This document shows, piece by piece, positions 42,897-52,032 of a stretch of DNA of 64,000 nucleotides. The stretch's first letter is position 1; each line of letters starts with the position of its first letter. The stretch comes from Sporofaciens musculi. GTDB lineage: Bacteria > Bacillota > Clostridia > Lachnospirales > Lachnospiraceae. Location: NCBI RefSeq assembly GCF_009830285.1, contig NZ_WUQX01000001.1, positions 5,146,501 through 5,210,500 of the forward strand, in the 5' to 3' direction. Both the position numbers and the translations under genes were made by a program. The notes below the pieces were generated by a model, which had not been told where the DNA came from, made no database searches, and was given only the letters and a program-made list of their open reading frames with translations.

Positions 42897-45104
42897 TTAT
42901 ATCTCATACCAAATCATCTCATTTGCCCCTAGGTCAAGCTCAAAGCTCGTTCCATCTCCTTTGTACACCGTTGTGCTCTGGGGTTCATAGGTATTATTGA
43001 CCACACAATATTTCCCATTCTTAATATAGGCGTGAACCTCCACATTGTAATTACTGCTGAACCATTTCTTAAGCTCATCCTCAGAGCTTGAAGCCCACAA
43101 AATCGCCCGATACAGCAATCGGCTGTTTTCAAAGCTATAGGGAAGACCGCTGATGTACACGCCGCGCCCCTCTCCAAAACCATTTGCCGCAAGCTGCACT
43201 TCCTTATCCCGCTGGCAGATTACAGTGGTCCCATCCAATGCAAAGATATTCTTCTTACCCTCGCCAAAGTCAATATCACCTTTACAATCCTCTGTGATAA
43301 AATGCTTGTGTTCATCCCAGTTGTACTTATCCACATTCAGCGTGAATCCGGTTTCCTCCTCCACGCCAAGGACGCCGGATAACTGGAAGAATCTTCCCTG
43401 CCACTGGTAAGCAGCCGGCTCTCCGACACCGATAAAACCGCCTCCTCGGTATACGAACCGCTTAATAGCAGTCACAATTCCTTCGTCCTTCCAGTTCTCT
43501 CCGCCTGTATACGCCGTATAAGCATCTCCTACATTGAGAATCACGTCAATATCATCCAGCATCGACGGATTCTCCCTAATATCCTCAAAACTAATAAACC
43601 TCACATCAAAAGGCGCGCCGCTTAATGCTTCAATAATCCCCGCATAGGAATAGTTCTGCTTATAGTACAGAGCGTGATGCACCATATGGTTGCCCCATGC
43701 CCGCATACGTCCCCAACTGTTCAGTACTGCAACCCTTTTCACGCAATGAGCCGTCGTTCCTTTGATATTCTCATACAGGACACGGAATTCCTCACAAACC
43801 TCCTCCACATAGTCGATAAACTCAGGAAACTCCATAGCAAGCTTAAGATAACCGCCATAGCCGATACGGTCAATCGGTTTTCGTAAGATTGCCCTTCTCG
43901 CCGTCACCCAGTTCACCTTGGCCTCTTTCACCGGATCGCCGCCCTCATGGAAGGTATCTGGAAAGAAATACGGCAGAAAACGCCCTTCTGTATATTTTAC
44001 ACCCTCAATGTCACTGATTAATCTCAATGTAGCCCCATTGCCCACACTTCCAACCACGGCGTCCAGGCCGATTTCCTTGAATTCGTCCATAAACGGCTCC
44101 ATGCCAATCCAGTGATCTCCAAGGAACATCATAGCCTCTTTCCCACACTCATGGGTAATATCAACCATCTCTTTCGCCAGCTTCGCTACCTCCCGCCTCT
44201 GGAAATCCTGAAAATCACGGAACTCCTTTGACGGAACCCGATAAGTATTGTTCATATAGCCCTGGTCAATAATATATTCAGGCCGGAAGGGATATCCCAC
44301 CTCCCGCTCGAACTGCTTTAAAATATAGGGGCTGACTGATGCCGAATATCCGTACCAGTCCACGTATTTCTCACGGGCAAATTCATCAAAAATCAGAGTA
44401 AACTGATGGAAAAACGTTGTATAGCGTATCACATCAATATGCGGGTTATCTGCAATGTATTTCCGCAGTCTCTCCATGGAGAATTCCTTCGTCTTAGGCT
44501 GACGCACATCAAACGTAATCTGCTTCTCCACGCCTTTCCAATCATTGGTTACTGCATTATACATATGCACCGGATCCCACATAATATATGCAAGGAAGCT
44601 TACCGTATAATCATGGAACTCCTTCGCCCCTGTAATCACCACATCGCCGGTATCCTCCTCATAGTGCCACTGCTCCTCCGGCTCAATCTCTCCCTCTCTT
44701 ATACCAAAGCATGTACCTTCTGCCGGAATCACTTCCCCTGTGGTACGGTCAATAACCTCCCACCATCTACTGATATCATCTCTTGAATTCACGGCAAGCA
44801 TATCTGGATACAGGTGGTTCATCAGATGAATCCTAAGAGTGCTCTCCACAGCATTGTAAAACGGCGTCATAATATACATCTGCTGGATCTCATCCGGATG
44901 CCCCTTTGCCCATTCATTATCTTTCCTGGTCGTATAATATGTGGAATAGACCTTGGCATCCACATTCCTTAATTCTTCCGGATACTCTGTCCCGTCACAG
45001 TCACGGATTGCATCCGCTCCCCATCGCTTCACAAGCTCCAATGTCTCCGGAACTACATCCACATCTGTCGGAATCGTAACCCGACCTCTCCTGCGCTCAC
45101 TCAT
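42897..45104 (-). CDS. gnpA: 1,3-beta-galactosyl-N-acetylhexosamine phosphorylase (GH112)
   Basis: This 735-residue protein matches the GH112 phosphorylases, which split galacto-N-biose or lacto-N-biose with phosphate to galactose-1-phosphate and GalNAc/GlcNAc. The N-terminal RRGRVTIPTDVDVVPETLEL, RWGADAIRDCDGTEYPEELR and the catalytic-Asp motif FLGDHWIGMEPF are characteristic, and the length is normal. The next gene is nagB, so the GlcNAc part can go toward fructose-6-phosphate. This is a gut adaptation to mucin glycans or milk oligosaccharides; the protein has no signal peptide and is intracellular. Confidence 0.93.
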   Translation of the reverse strand: MSERRRGRVTIPTDVDVVPETLELVKRWGADAIRDCDGTEYPEELRNVDAKVYSTYYTTRKDNEWAKGHPDEIQQMYIMTPFYNAVESTLRIHLMNHLYPDMLAVNSRDDISRWWEVIDRTTGEVIPAEGTCFGIREGEIEPEEQWHYEEDTGDVVITGAKEFHDYTVSFLAYIMWDPVHMYNAVTNDWKGVEKQITFDVRQPKTKEFSMERLRKYIADNPHIDVIRYTTFFHQFTLIFDEFAREKYVDWYGYSASVSPYILKQFEREVGYPFRPEYIIDQGYMNNTYRVPSKEFRDFQDFQRREVAKLAKEMVDITHECGKEAMMFLGDHWIGMEPFMDEFKEIGLDAVVGSVGNGATLRLISDIEGVKYTEGRFLPYFFPDTFHEGGDPVKEAKVNWVTARRAILRKPIDRIGYGGYLKLAMEFPEFIDYVEEVCEEFRVLYENIKGTTAHCVKRVAVLNSWGRMRAWGNHMVHHALYYKQNYSYAGIIEALSGAPFDVRFISFEDIRENPSMLDDIDVILNVGDAYTAYTGGENWKDEGIVTAIKRFVYRGGGFIGVGEPAAYQWQGRFFQLSGVLGVEEETGFTLNVDKYNWDEHKHFITEDCKGDIDFGEGKKNIFALDGTTVICQRDKEVQLAANGFGEGRGVYISGLPYSFENSRLLYRAILWASSSEDELKKWFSSNYNVEVHAYIKNGKYCVVNNTYEPQSTTVYKGDGTSFELDLGANEMIWYEI

Positions 45105-45107
45105 CTT

Positions 45108-45842
45108 TTACTCCTGTGGAACCTTAGACAATGCAGCCGCATCTGCTACGATTGTCACATCATTATGCATCTGAAGAATAGAAGCCGGAACTGACGGCGT
45201 CACAGGCCCGAAGAACGCCTTTGCCACGATATCTGCCTTATCCTCTCCGCTTACAACTACCAGAATCTTCTTCGCACGCATAATTGTACCGATTCCCATG
45301 GTATACGCCTGTCTCGGAACATCATCCGCAGAAGCAAAGAATCTCTTATTCGCCTCAATCGTGCTCTCCTGCAGGTCTACACAGTGAGTCTCCTTGTCAA
45401 ATGCATCCGCAGGCTCATTAAAGCCGATATGCCCGTTATGTCCCAGACCAAGAAGCTGCAGGTCTACACCGCCAAGGGAACGAATTACCTCCTCATACTG
45501 GGCGCACTCTTTTGCGCTGTCCTCCTTGGTTCCGTCCGGCAGATGTGTATTCTCCGGTTTAATATTCACCTTATCAAAAAGATGCTCATGCATGAAATAA
45601 TAATAGCTCTGGTCATTCGTGCGGGGAAGCCCCTTGTACTCGTCAAGGTTCACAGACTTCACCTCAGAAAAATCTAACTCCCCTGCCTTATTCTTCTCAA
45701 CCAACTGCTCATAAGTCCCAATGGGCGTAGAACCTGTGGCCAATCCCAGAACACAATCCGGCTTCATAATCACCTGGGCTGCAATCACATTTGCCGCCTT
45801 CCTGCTCATCTCATTGTAATCTGCTGCTTTGTAAATCTTCAT
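45108..45842 (-). CDS. nagB: Glucosamine-6-phosphate deaminase
   Basis: This 244-residue enzyme converts GlcN-6-P to Fru-6-P plus ammonia. Family blocks include VLGLATGSTPIGTYEQLV, SVNLDEYKGL with the catalytic Asp, LPDGTKED, GLGHNGHIGFNEP and TMGIGTIMRAKKILVVVSG. The ATG at 45842 has GGAGGG upstream. It is 3 bp from the phosphorylase gene and forms an operon with it. Confidence 0.95.
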   Translation of the reverse strand: MKIYKAADYNEMSRKAANVIAAQVIMKPDCVLGLATGSTPIGTYEQLVEKNKAGELDFSEVKSVNLDEYKGLPRTNDQSYYYFMHEHLFDKVNIKPENTHLPDGTKEDSAKECAQYEEVIRSLGGVDLQLLGLGHNGHIGFNEPADAFDKETHCVDLQESTIEANKRFFASADDVPRQAYTMGIGTIMRAKKILVVVSGEDKADIVAKAFFGPVTPSVPASILQMHNDVTIVADAAALSKVPQE

Positions 45843-45925
45843 CAAAATACCCTCCTGATTTAATTTCTTTTATATCTGCCCTCATAAGAGGAAAATATAC
45901 CATCTGCCTGTCATTTTGCTTATCT

Positions 45926-46543
45926 TCAAATAGTCTCTGCAATTACTGCCTCCCCGAAATATTCCGGCATATGAAAACTCGGAATCTCCGAATGGATTGG
46001 GAAACAGGAGGCATAATGCTCAATCTCCTTTGCCTCTGATATCTTATAGAAATTACAGGAAAACCTGCTTCCCCTTCCCAAATTCAACGGTCCATAAATC
46101 TCCTCCAGAATCTTTAGGGGAATGTGGAGTTGAAAATTCCAGCGTTCTTCTTCCACCGCTGCATTACAATCAAATGCCTCCAACTCCTCCTTGGTAAAAA
46201 ACGTCCGATATGTCCGCCCGCTGCCATAGGCTGCCAGCAGCGCACCGTTAGCATTTACCTCAAAATTCAAGTAAACCGCTGAACCACGCCCCCCTCTTTC
46301 TGTCTCAAATTGAAAAAAAGCCTCCATTGCGCTGTCCCTGTAGACAGGGTCCAGAACATTTTCATATGTGCGAAGAGGCTCCTTTTCTTCACATACCATC
46401 TTCAGATAAAAGCCCTCCTTTGGAACAAACCCAAGATATCCATATGTCTTTGGAATGGATTGGGTCCCCCACAAAAGCTGTTCCACATAGAACGGCTCTA
46501 CATCTTCCAACTCTTTTTTACTTCCAATCACTTCAACTATCAT
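45926..46543 (-). CDS. Carbohydrate-binding family 9-like protein
   Basis: This 205-residue protein resembles the CBM9-like beta-sandwich proteins common in gut Firmicutes (DPVYRDSAMEAFFQFETERG, AVYLNFEVNANGALLAAYGS, WNFQLHIPLKILEEIYGPLN, SRFSCNFYKI). It has no signal peptide, so it is probably cytoplasmic. Sugar binding is inferred from the family and from the phosphorylase neighbours. The ATG at 46543 has AAAGGA upstream. Confidence 0.75.
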   Translation of the reverse strand: MIVEVIGSKKELEDVEPFYVEQLLWGTQSIPKTYGYLGFVPKEGFYLKMVCEEKEPLRTYENVLDPVYRDSAMEAFFQFETERGGRGSAVYLNFEVNANGALLAAYGSGRTYRTFFTKEELEAFDCNAAVEEERWNFQLHIPLKILEEIYGPLNLGRGSRFSCNFYKISEAKEIEHYASCFPIHSEIPSFHMPEYFGEAVIAETI

Positions 46544-46732
46544 AGATAATCCTTTCATCCCCTAAATGAACACACCTTCCTCGATCATACCAATTTCCGC
46601 CCTTACTGCTGTCCCTTACACATAATGTACCAAAAAAACCAGCGGAAAGCAAGGTCAGGGAAATGTAAATATACAATTATACAAGAAAAATCAACAATTA
46701 TGCCAGAAGCTTCGGCACCTTGCTTATACTGC

Positions 46733-46766
46733 AAAAAAGCTGCCAGGAAACTGAATTCCTGGCAGC
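46733..46766 (-). terminator. Terminator of the rpsF-ssb-rpsR operon
   Basis: A strong 11-bp stem (GCTGCCAGGAA and complement) is followed on the minus strand by TTTTTTG, 26 bases past the rpsR stop. Confidence 0.92.
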
Positions 46767-46792
46767 CCGTATCTTCATGTACTTATCAGCGA

Positions 46793-47065
46793 TTATTCCT
46801 GTACGTATGGCATCAACGCAATATGACGCGCTCTCTTGATTGCTACTGTAAGAGCTCTCTGATGCTTTGCACAGTTGCCTGTGATTCTTCTTGGAAGAAT
46901 CTTTCCTCTCTCAGAGATGTACTTTCTTAACTTCGCTACATCCTTGTAATCGATCTCATTATTCTCCTTACCGCAGAATACACATACTTTCTTTCTTCTG
47001 CGTCCGCCGCCTCTTCTCTTGAAGCCGCCTTCCGGACGATTGCCTTTATCGTAAGCCATGGTCAT
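46793..47065 (-). CDS. rpsR: Ribosomal protein bS18
   Basis: This 90-residue small-subunit protein has the family core [36 protein letters not shown] and [14 protein letters not shown]. An N-terminal CVFCGK suggests the cysteine (zinc-binding) form. It is the last gene of the standard rpsF-ssb-rpsR operon. Confidence 0.97.
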   Translation of the reverse strand: MTMAYDKGNRPEGGFKRRGGGRRRKKVCVFCGKENNEIDYKDVAKLRKYISERGKILPRRITGNCAKHQRALTVAIKRARHIALMPYVQE

Positions 47066-47123
47066 TACCTCCTTATTTCATTCTCACCGAAGCCGGCGTA
47101 CGCTGTACACACGCCTTCGAGTC

Positions 47124-47579
47124 CTAATTAAACGGTAATTCTTCATCAATTCCATCCGGAATATTCATGAAGCCGTCACCTGCATCCGATACGGGAGCCG
47201 GCGCTGGTGCCGGTGATGATGGCGCTGAACGGAAACCTCCTGCATTAGCATCGCTTACAGCCTTGCTCTCAGCGAACTCCTGCTCCTCAACCACAACCTC
47301 AGTCGTATAAACCTTCACACCGTCCTTATTGGTATAGCTTCCTGTCTGAATCCTTCCTGTGATTACAACCTTAAGCCCCTGACGGTAAAATCTCTCAGCA
47401 TGCTCTGCCGCTTTTCCAAAGGCTACGCAGTTGATAAAATCTGCGGTTGCCTCCTGGTCCCTCTTGAATCTGCGGTCAACGGCAAGGGTATATCTTGCGA
47501 TTGCCAATGAGTTCTCTCCCTGAGAATACCTCACTTCCGGATCTCTTGTTAAGCGTCCCATCAAAATTACTTTATTCAT
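47124..47579 (-). CDS. ssb: Single-stranded DNA-binding protein
   Basis: This 151-residue protein has the OB fold (MNKVILMGRLTRDPEVRY, FINCVAFGKAAEHAERFYRQ, VVITGRIQTGSYTN), a Pro/Ala-rich flexible tail and the acidic tip DEELPFN that recruits partner proteins. It lies between rpsF and rpsR as in other Firmicutes. Confidence 0.97.
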   Translation of the reverse strand: MNKVILMGRLTRDPEVRYSQGENSLAIARYTLAVDRRFKRDQEATADFINCVAFGKAAEHAERFYRQGLKVVITGRIQTGSYTNKDGVKVYTTEVVVEEQEFAESKAVSDANAGGFRSAPSSPAPAPAPVSDAGDGFMNIPDGIDEELPFN

Positions 47580-47600
47580 ATAATTACCTCTACTTCCTGC

Positions 47601-47888
47601 CTATGCTTCCTGTCTAACGCATAAATATCTGATCACGTTGTCCATAATGCGGATTCTCTGTTCAATCTCGCTTGGAACGTTAGCTTCAGCATCGAAGTGG
47701 ATGAAATAGTAGTATGCTTCTCTCATCTTCTGAATCTCGTAAGCTAATCTTCTCTTACCCCATTCATCGACATCAGAGATCTGGCCGCCGAAGCGCTCTA
47801 CTAACGCTTTCACCTTCTCGACTACCTGTGCTCTCTCGTCATCTTCGATCTTTGCACTGACAACAACAGCTAATTCGTATTTATTCAT
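47601..47888 (-). CDS. rpsF: Ribosomal protein bS6
   Basis: This 95-residue protein has NKYELAVVVSAKIEDDERAQ, DEWGKRRLAYEIQK, YYFIHFDAEANVPSEIEQRI and ends DNVIRYLCVRQ. It binds 16S rRNA with bS18 and starts the rpsF-ssb-rpsR operon. Confidence 0.97.
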   Translation of the reverse strand: MNKYELAVVVSAKIEDDERAQVVEKVKALVERFGGQISDVDEWGKRRLAYEIQKMREAYYYFIHFDAEANVPSEIEQRIRIMDNVIRYLCVRQEA

Positions 47889-48029
47889 GTCGTCTCTGCA
47901 CCTCCTTCTGGTCTTTTGGCCCGCGTACTCCTGAAAATATACCTTAACGCGAGCAAGGATATCTGTCGTCTGTAACCGACAAATTCATTGTATCACGGTT
48001 TATTATAATATCATAATCCATGGCTTGTT

Positions 48030-48224
48030 TCAAGCCTTTTTCCTCAAATCCTTCGTGTTTTTTTCCACAAGTTTGCGGGAAATCATAATCTGATGGCCGC
48101 AGCCCAGACATTTGAGACGAAAATCCGCGCCCACCCTTAAAATCTCCCATTCCTTGCTGCCGCATGGATGCTGCTTTTTCAGCGTTACAATATCCCCGAC
48201 TTCATACACATAATCATTTCTCAT
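48030..48224 (-). CDS. DUF951 family protein
   Basis: This 64-residue protein carries the DUF951 pattern: YEVGDIVTLKKQHPCGSKEW, EILRVGADFRLKCLGCGH and IMISRKLVEK. The two CG-type pairs may bind zinc. It is conserved next to rpsF in many Firmicutes; its function is not established. Confidence 0.9.
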   Translation of the reverse strand: MRNDYVYEVGDIVTLKKQHPCGSKEWEILRVGADFRLKCLGCGHQIMISRKLVEKNTKDLRKKA

Positions 48225-48227
48225 GAA

Positions 48228-49241
48228 TTACTCCTTTACTTTCACACCCCGTACCACAAACCTGTGGTCATTGTTCGCACTGGTACAGGTGGACAGCGTA
48301 ACAATAGTATCACCCGTTGTTACCTCAATCCCTGTGTCATACATGGCAACTTCCTTCGTCATATTCAGGAACTTCTGATAATCATCATTTGTAGGGAAAT
48401 CCGTCAGATAAGTATCCGAAGTATCCAGCACCTCCCCTACAGAATAAATATGGTAGACCAACTCCTGCCCGTCCGGTGTGTAAATATAAAAATAGGGATT
48501 TGCCTCCCAGAACGCCTTGTCTTTATAGTCCTCCAGGTGACGGAACATGGACCCATCATTCATATAATGCCCGTACAGAATAGAATTTTCATCTAAAAAA
48601 TTCGCATTATTATCTACATTCAGGAAAATGGTTCCCAATGTATTTTCATTTGCGGAAAATGTCTTGTGCAGATATTCTTCATTATCCTTCCCCTGGACAA
48701 CCGGATAATTAATAATCGCAGGCTCTGGGTCGAATCTCAGCCATGCGACCGTGTCAGAGTTCAGCGCAAGCAATTCATCAAAATTCACCTTATATTTGGC
48801 TCCTTCGTCTTTGTTCTTCTCAATCGCAAGCTCACGAATCTTTTCATACTCACTTCTGCCATCATAGTAACCTTTTCCAATCTTAATCAACTGAAAGGCA
48901 GATATACAGAACACAAAGGCAGCGATAACCAGAATTATATTGGTCACCAGGCTGTTTTTCTTTCTTTTTTTTCTTCTTCCCCGTCGTCTGTCTCCGGTTC
49001 TTTCTTCACTGGTCGCTCTCCTATCCTCCTGAATACTCCTGCTGTCTGACCGCCTCTTGTGGCTGCTCTTACCGTCCGTCGTCCGTCCGTTTGTTCTTCT
49101 GCTGCTGATACTTTTACCGTCCGTCCGCCGATTCGCAATACTTTTGCCATCCGCCCTCCGATTAACGGTACTTCTGCCGTCTGGCCGCCGATTGGAGATA
49201 CTCTTACCGTCCGGTCTTCTGCCATTTTTAATTTCTTCCAT
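48228..49241 (-). CDS. Class B sortase with a repetitive basic N-terminal extension
   Basis: This 337-residue transpeptidase anchors proteins to the cell wall. The catalytic domain (about residues 150-337) has NYPVVQGKDNEEYLHKTF, SILYGHYMNDGSMFRHLEDY with the active His, TLSTCTSANN with the nucleophilic Cys, and Arg in HRFVVRG. One membrane helix (NIILVIAAFVFCISAFQLI) precedes it. Unusually, the first 100 residues are six or so imperfect 10-residue repeats of the type RRxDGKSIxN, highly basic and predicted cytoplasmic. Candidate substrates in the window include the surface protein at 53491-57069. Confidence 0.9.
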   Translation of the reverse strand: MEEIKNGRRPDGKSISNRRPDGRSTVNRRADGKSIANRRTDGKSISSRRTNGRTTDGKSSHKRRSDSRSIQEDRRATSEERTGDRRRGRRKKRKKNSLVTNIILVIAAFVFCISAFQLIKIGKGYYDGRSEYEKIRELAIEKNKDEGAKYKVNFDELLALNSDTVAWLRFDPEPAIINYPVVQGKDNEEYLHKTFSANENTLGTIFLNVDNNANFLDENSILYGHYMNDGSMFRHLEDYKDKAFWEANPYFYIYTPDGQELVYHIYSVGEVLDTSDTYLTDFPTNDDYQKFLNMTKEVAMYDTGIEVTTGDTIVTLSTCTSANNDHRFVVRGVKVKE

Positions 49242-49253
49242 AATTCTGCTCCT

Positions 49254-50591
49254 CTATCTAAACTTATTCTCCATAATCTCCACAATCGTTTCTTCCGTTC
49301 CAACCATGCCCGGAGAAGCAATCATTCCCATATTTCTCATAGTATCCTCCGGTGTTCGCCCGTTGATTCCATGGATACTCTCAATACACACGCCTGAAAG
49401 CGCCATATCCACAGCACGAAACGCCGCATCCACGGCCACAATCCCTTTCATGGCACATCCATGGTTTCCTCCATCGCAAATCATGCCGGTCAGCCCACTT
49501 GCCATATTCCGAATCACTCTGTCAATCACACTATCATCCCCGCCTTTCATAAAGGCAAGCCCGCAAGCCATCCCTGTACCTGCCGCAATTCCGCATCCAC
49601 AGAACGCCGACAGCCTTCCAGAGTACTCTTTTATATACATGGTAATCAGATAGCTAAGAGCAGCAGCCCTCAAAAGACATAACTCCCCGCTTCCATCTTC
49701 TTCTGCTTTATACTGGGCCAACAACGGCATCGTCGCAATAATTCCATGGGCTCCACTTCCAGTAATACTCATTGCCGGTCTGCCAAGCCCCAGCACCCTT
49801 GCCTCAATAGCACCGTTACACAGTAGCTGAGCCGTTTTTAATGCATCTTTTGAAATAATACTGCCTCCGTTTTCTCTCAGCAGGCACTTCGTAATCGTTG
49901 TTCTCTCAGACCCAATCCCTTCTTTAAGAAGCTCCATGTTCATGGAAAATGCGTCTCTGATAAACGAAATCTCATCCATTGAAGCTTCCCTGACATAACT
50001 CAAGATATCCTTCAGGGAATATCGGTGCACAACTGGAATCTCATCCGTATTTTTTTCCTCTCTTGTCTCCCTTTTCAAAGGGTTACATATGACACCCGCT
50101 TTCGTTTCCTCCAAATACTCTCTATCCACATAAATCTGTTCACCATTCTTCTCTATAGAAACAATATGGGTATGGCTGTCCCGAATATGTACGGCACAGC
50201 AATCCTGTTCTGTCTCTACCGTTGCATCTATTGTAATCTCAGAACCGATCTGTTGAAGAACCGCCTCCACCAGCCCAGCCTTCACCATTTCCGCCGCTTT
50301 TGCGTCATCTTCGGGCGTAATATCCGCAAGAGCTTCCAGCCCTTTCTTAGCATCTGCCGCCAATGCCCCCAACGCCGCTGCATAGAGATTCCCAAAATTA
50401 GTGGAATTGGGAATACCGCAGGTATAGGCATTCTTATACATTCCTGAGTTCAATGCTACCCGTACCTTCCGAAGCTCTCCACGTACATGAGAGACTGCGC
50501 TTGCAACCGCAAATGCAATGGCCCCTGGCTCCGTTACCCCAAGCGCTGGTTTCATATCTTCTTTGATTAATCTGGTCAATTCCTTCATCAT
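49254..50591 (-). CDS. L-cysteine desulfidase/serine-dehydratase-alpha-like protein (UPF0597, CyuA/YhaM type)
   Basis: This 445-residue protein matches the UPF0597 family, whose characterised members degrade L-cysteine to pyruvate, ammonia and sulfide using an iron-sulfur cluster. Landmarks are KPALGVTEPGAIAFAVASAV, MYKNAYTCGIPNS, the glycine-rich SITGSGAHGIIATMP, and cysteine-containing CGCGIAAGTGMACG and MICDGGNHGCAMKG. It starts at 50591 (ATG) following a GTG at 50597. It is unlinked functionally to the sortase 12 bp downstream. Confidence 0.87.
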   Translation of the reverse strand: MMKELTRLIKEDMKPALGVTEPGAIAFAVASAVSHVRGELRKVRVALNSGMYKNAYTCGIPNSTNFGNLYAAALGALAADAKKGLEALADITPEDDAKAAEMVKAGLVEAVLQQIGSEITIDATVETEQDCCAVHIRDSHTHIVSIEKNGEQIYVDREYLEETKAGVICNPLKRETREEKNTDEIPVVHRYSLKDILSYVREASMDEISFIRDAFSMNMELLKEGIGSERTTITKCLLRENGGSIISKDALKTAQLLCNGAIEARVLGLGRPAMSITGSGAHGIIATMPLLAQYKAEEDGSGELCLLRAAALSYLITMYIKEYSGRLSAFCGCGIAAGTGMACGLAFMKGGDDSVIDRVIRNMASGLTGMICDGGNHGCAMKGIVAVDAAFRAVDMALSGVCIESIHGINGRTPEDTMRNMGMIASPGMVGTEETIVEIMENKFR

Positions 50592-50760
50592 CTTCACTCT
50601 TCCACTCTTTTCTCTGAAAGGATATTATATCACGAACCAGCCTTCTATGAAAGCATTTCAGAACTTTGGATTAAAAACTTTATATATTTTTTATCTGCAA
50701 TTTATTGACTTTCCCTCTATACAGCGTATGATTGAACATATATTTAGGAGGTTGATATAC

Positions 50761-51156
50761 GTGAAAGAAAAACTAATTCGATTTATGTACGGTCGTTATG
50801 GAATGGATTCTCTGGGTAAATTTACCATTATTGCAGGACTTATCACCATGATTCTGGCAGGCTGGAGCAACAGCATGATTTTGTCGCTTGTGTCCTGGGC
50901 ATGTATCATTTATTCCTATTTTCGCATGTTTTCCAGGAATATTTACAAGCGTTCTTCGGAAAATCAGTGGTATCTGAATCGGACATACAAGCTGAGGACT
51001 GCCCTCTACAAGCAGAAAAACCTGATGCATCAGCGCAAGACCCACCATATCTACAAGTGCCCTGCCTGCCGTCAGAAGATTCGTATCCCGCGGGGCAAAG
51101 GGCGCATTGAGATTCGGTGCCCCAAGTGTAACTCCACATTTATCAAAAACAGTTAG
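50761..51156 (+). CDS. Membrane protein with C-terminal zinc ribbon, GTG start
   Basis: This 131-residue protein begins at a GTG at 50761 with AGGAGG 9 bases upstream. It has two hydrophobic segments (KFTIIAGLITMILAGW and MILSLVSWACIIYSYF) and a C-terminal zinc ribbon with CPACRQKIRIPRGKG and IRCPKCNSTF. It begins a three-gene plus-strand unit with a DUF5685 protein and a J-domain protein. Function unknown; a role in membrane protein handling would fit the neighbours. Confidence 0.78.
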   Translation: MKEKLIRFMYGRYGMDSLGKFTIIAGLITMILAGWSNSMILSLVSWACIIYSYFRMFSRNIYKRSSENQWYLNRTYKLRTALYKQKNLMHQRKTHHIYKCPACRQKIRIPRGKGRIEIRCPKCNSTFIKNS

Positions 51157-51172
51157 TGAGACGAGGTTTCTG

Positions 51173-52000
51173 ATGTTTGGATATATTGCTATCAATAAGG
51201 CAGAGATGAAATTCAAGGATTACGATATGTACCACTCCTATTACTGCGGTCTCTGCAAATGTCTGAAAGAGCGTTACGGCATCCGAGGACAGGTGACCCT
51301 GTCCTTTGACATGACCTTTCTAATCGTACTCCTGACCGGACTCTATGAACCGGAAACAAAAAAAGAAGTTGTAAACTGCATTGCACACCCTCTGGAAAAA
51401 CATACTGCAAGGACGAACAAATTCACAGAGTATGCCGCCGCTGTCAACCTCATTTTATCCTATTATAAATGTAAAGACGACTGGGAGGATGACCACAGAC
51501 GAAAGGGGTATATTGCGGCAAAACTCCTGACACCCAAGATGAAAGAGATTAAGCGGCAGTACCCGTCCAAGGTTGCCTTAGTCTCCTCCAACTTAAAACA
51601 GCTCTCTTTGCTGGAGAGAAGGAATGAACAGAACATCGACCTCATGGCAGGCTTGTTCGGAAATATTATGGCAGAGCTGTTCGCATACCGAAAAGACGAG
51701 TGGGAGGCTTCCCTTCGGAAGATTGGTTTCTTCCTTGGCAAATTCATCTACCTGATGGACGCTTATGAGGATGTGGCAAAGGATATACAATCCGGCAATT
51801 ACAATCCTTTCAAGGAAGCGTATCAAAAGGACCCTCTGTTTTCGGAAAACTGCCAAAAGCTTCTGACCCTTATGATGGCAGAATGTTCCCGCGAATTTGA
51901 AAAACTGCCAATCCTCTTGCATACTGACATTCTTCGTAATATACTATATTCTGGCGTTTGGTGCCGCTACACCCATGTAACCGAAAAGCTGCGCACTTAA
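51173..52000 (+). CDS. DUF5685 family protein
   Basis: This 275-residue protein starts MFGYIAINKAEMKFKDYDMY at 51173 (ACGAGG upstream), only 16 bp after the zinc-ribbon gene. The CGLCKCLKERYG motif near the N terminus and KLLTPKMKEIKRQYP, GKFIYLMDAYEDVAKDIQSG further on are typical of DUF5685. The YLMDAYEDVAKD helix resembles the second Asp-rich motif of isoprenoid/squalene-synthase-like all-helical folds, but no catalytic role is known. It is followed by a J-domain gene after 32 bp. Confidence 0.82.
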   Translation: MFGYIAINKAEMKFKDYDMYHSYYCGLCKCLKERYGIRGQVTLSFDMTFLIVLLTGLYEPETKKEVVNCIAHPLEKHTARTNKFTEYAAAVNLILSYYKCKDDWEDDHRRKGYIAAKLLTPKMKEIKRQYPSKVALVSSNLKQLSLLERRNEQNIDLMAGLFGNIMAELFAYRKDEWEASLRKIGFFLGKFIYLMDAYEDVAKDIQSGNYNPFKEAYQKDPLFSENCQKLLTLMMAECSREFEKLPILLHTDILRNILYSGVWCRYTHVTEKLRT

Positions 52001-52032
52001 GACCATAATAATTCAGATTCAGGAGAAGAAAA

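Noticed and set aside
50518-50760. Longer N terminus of the zinc-ribbon protein from 50518
   Set aside because: It overlaps the divergent desulfidase gene and lacks a ribosome binding site, whereas the GTG at 50761 has AGGAGG at good spacing.
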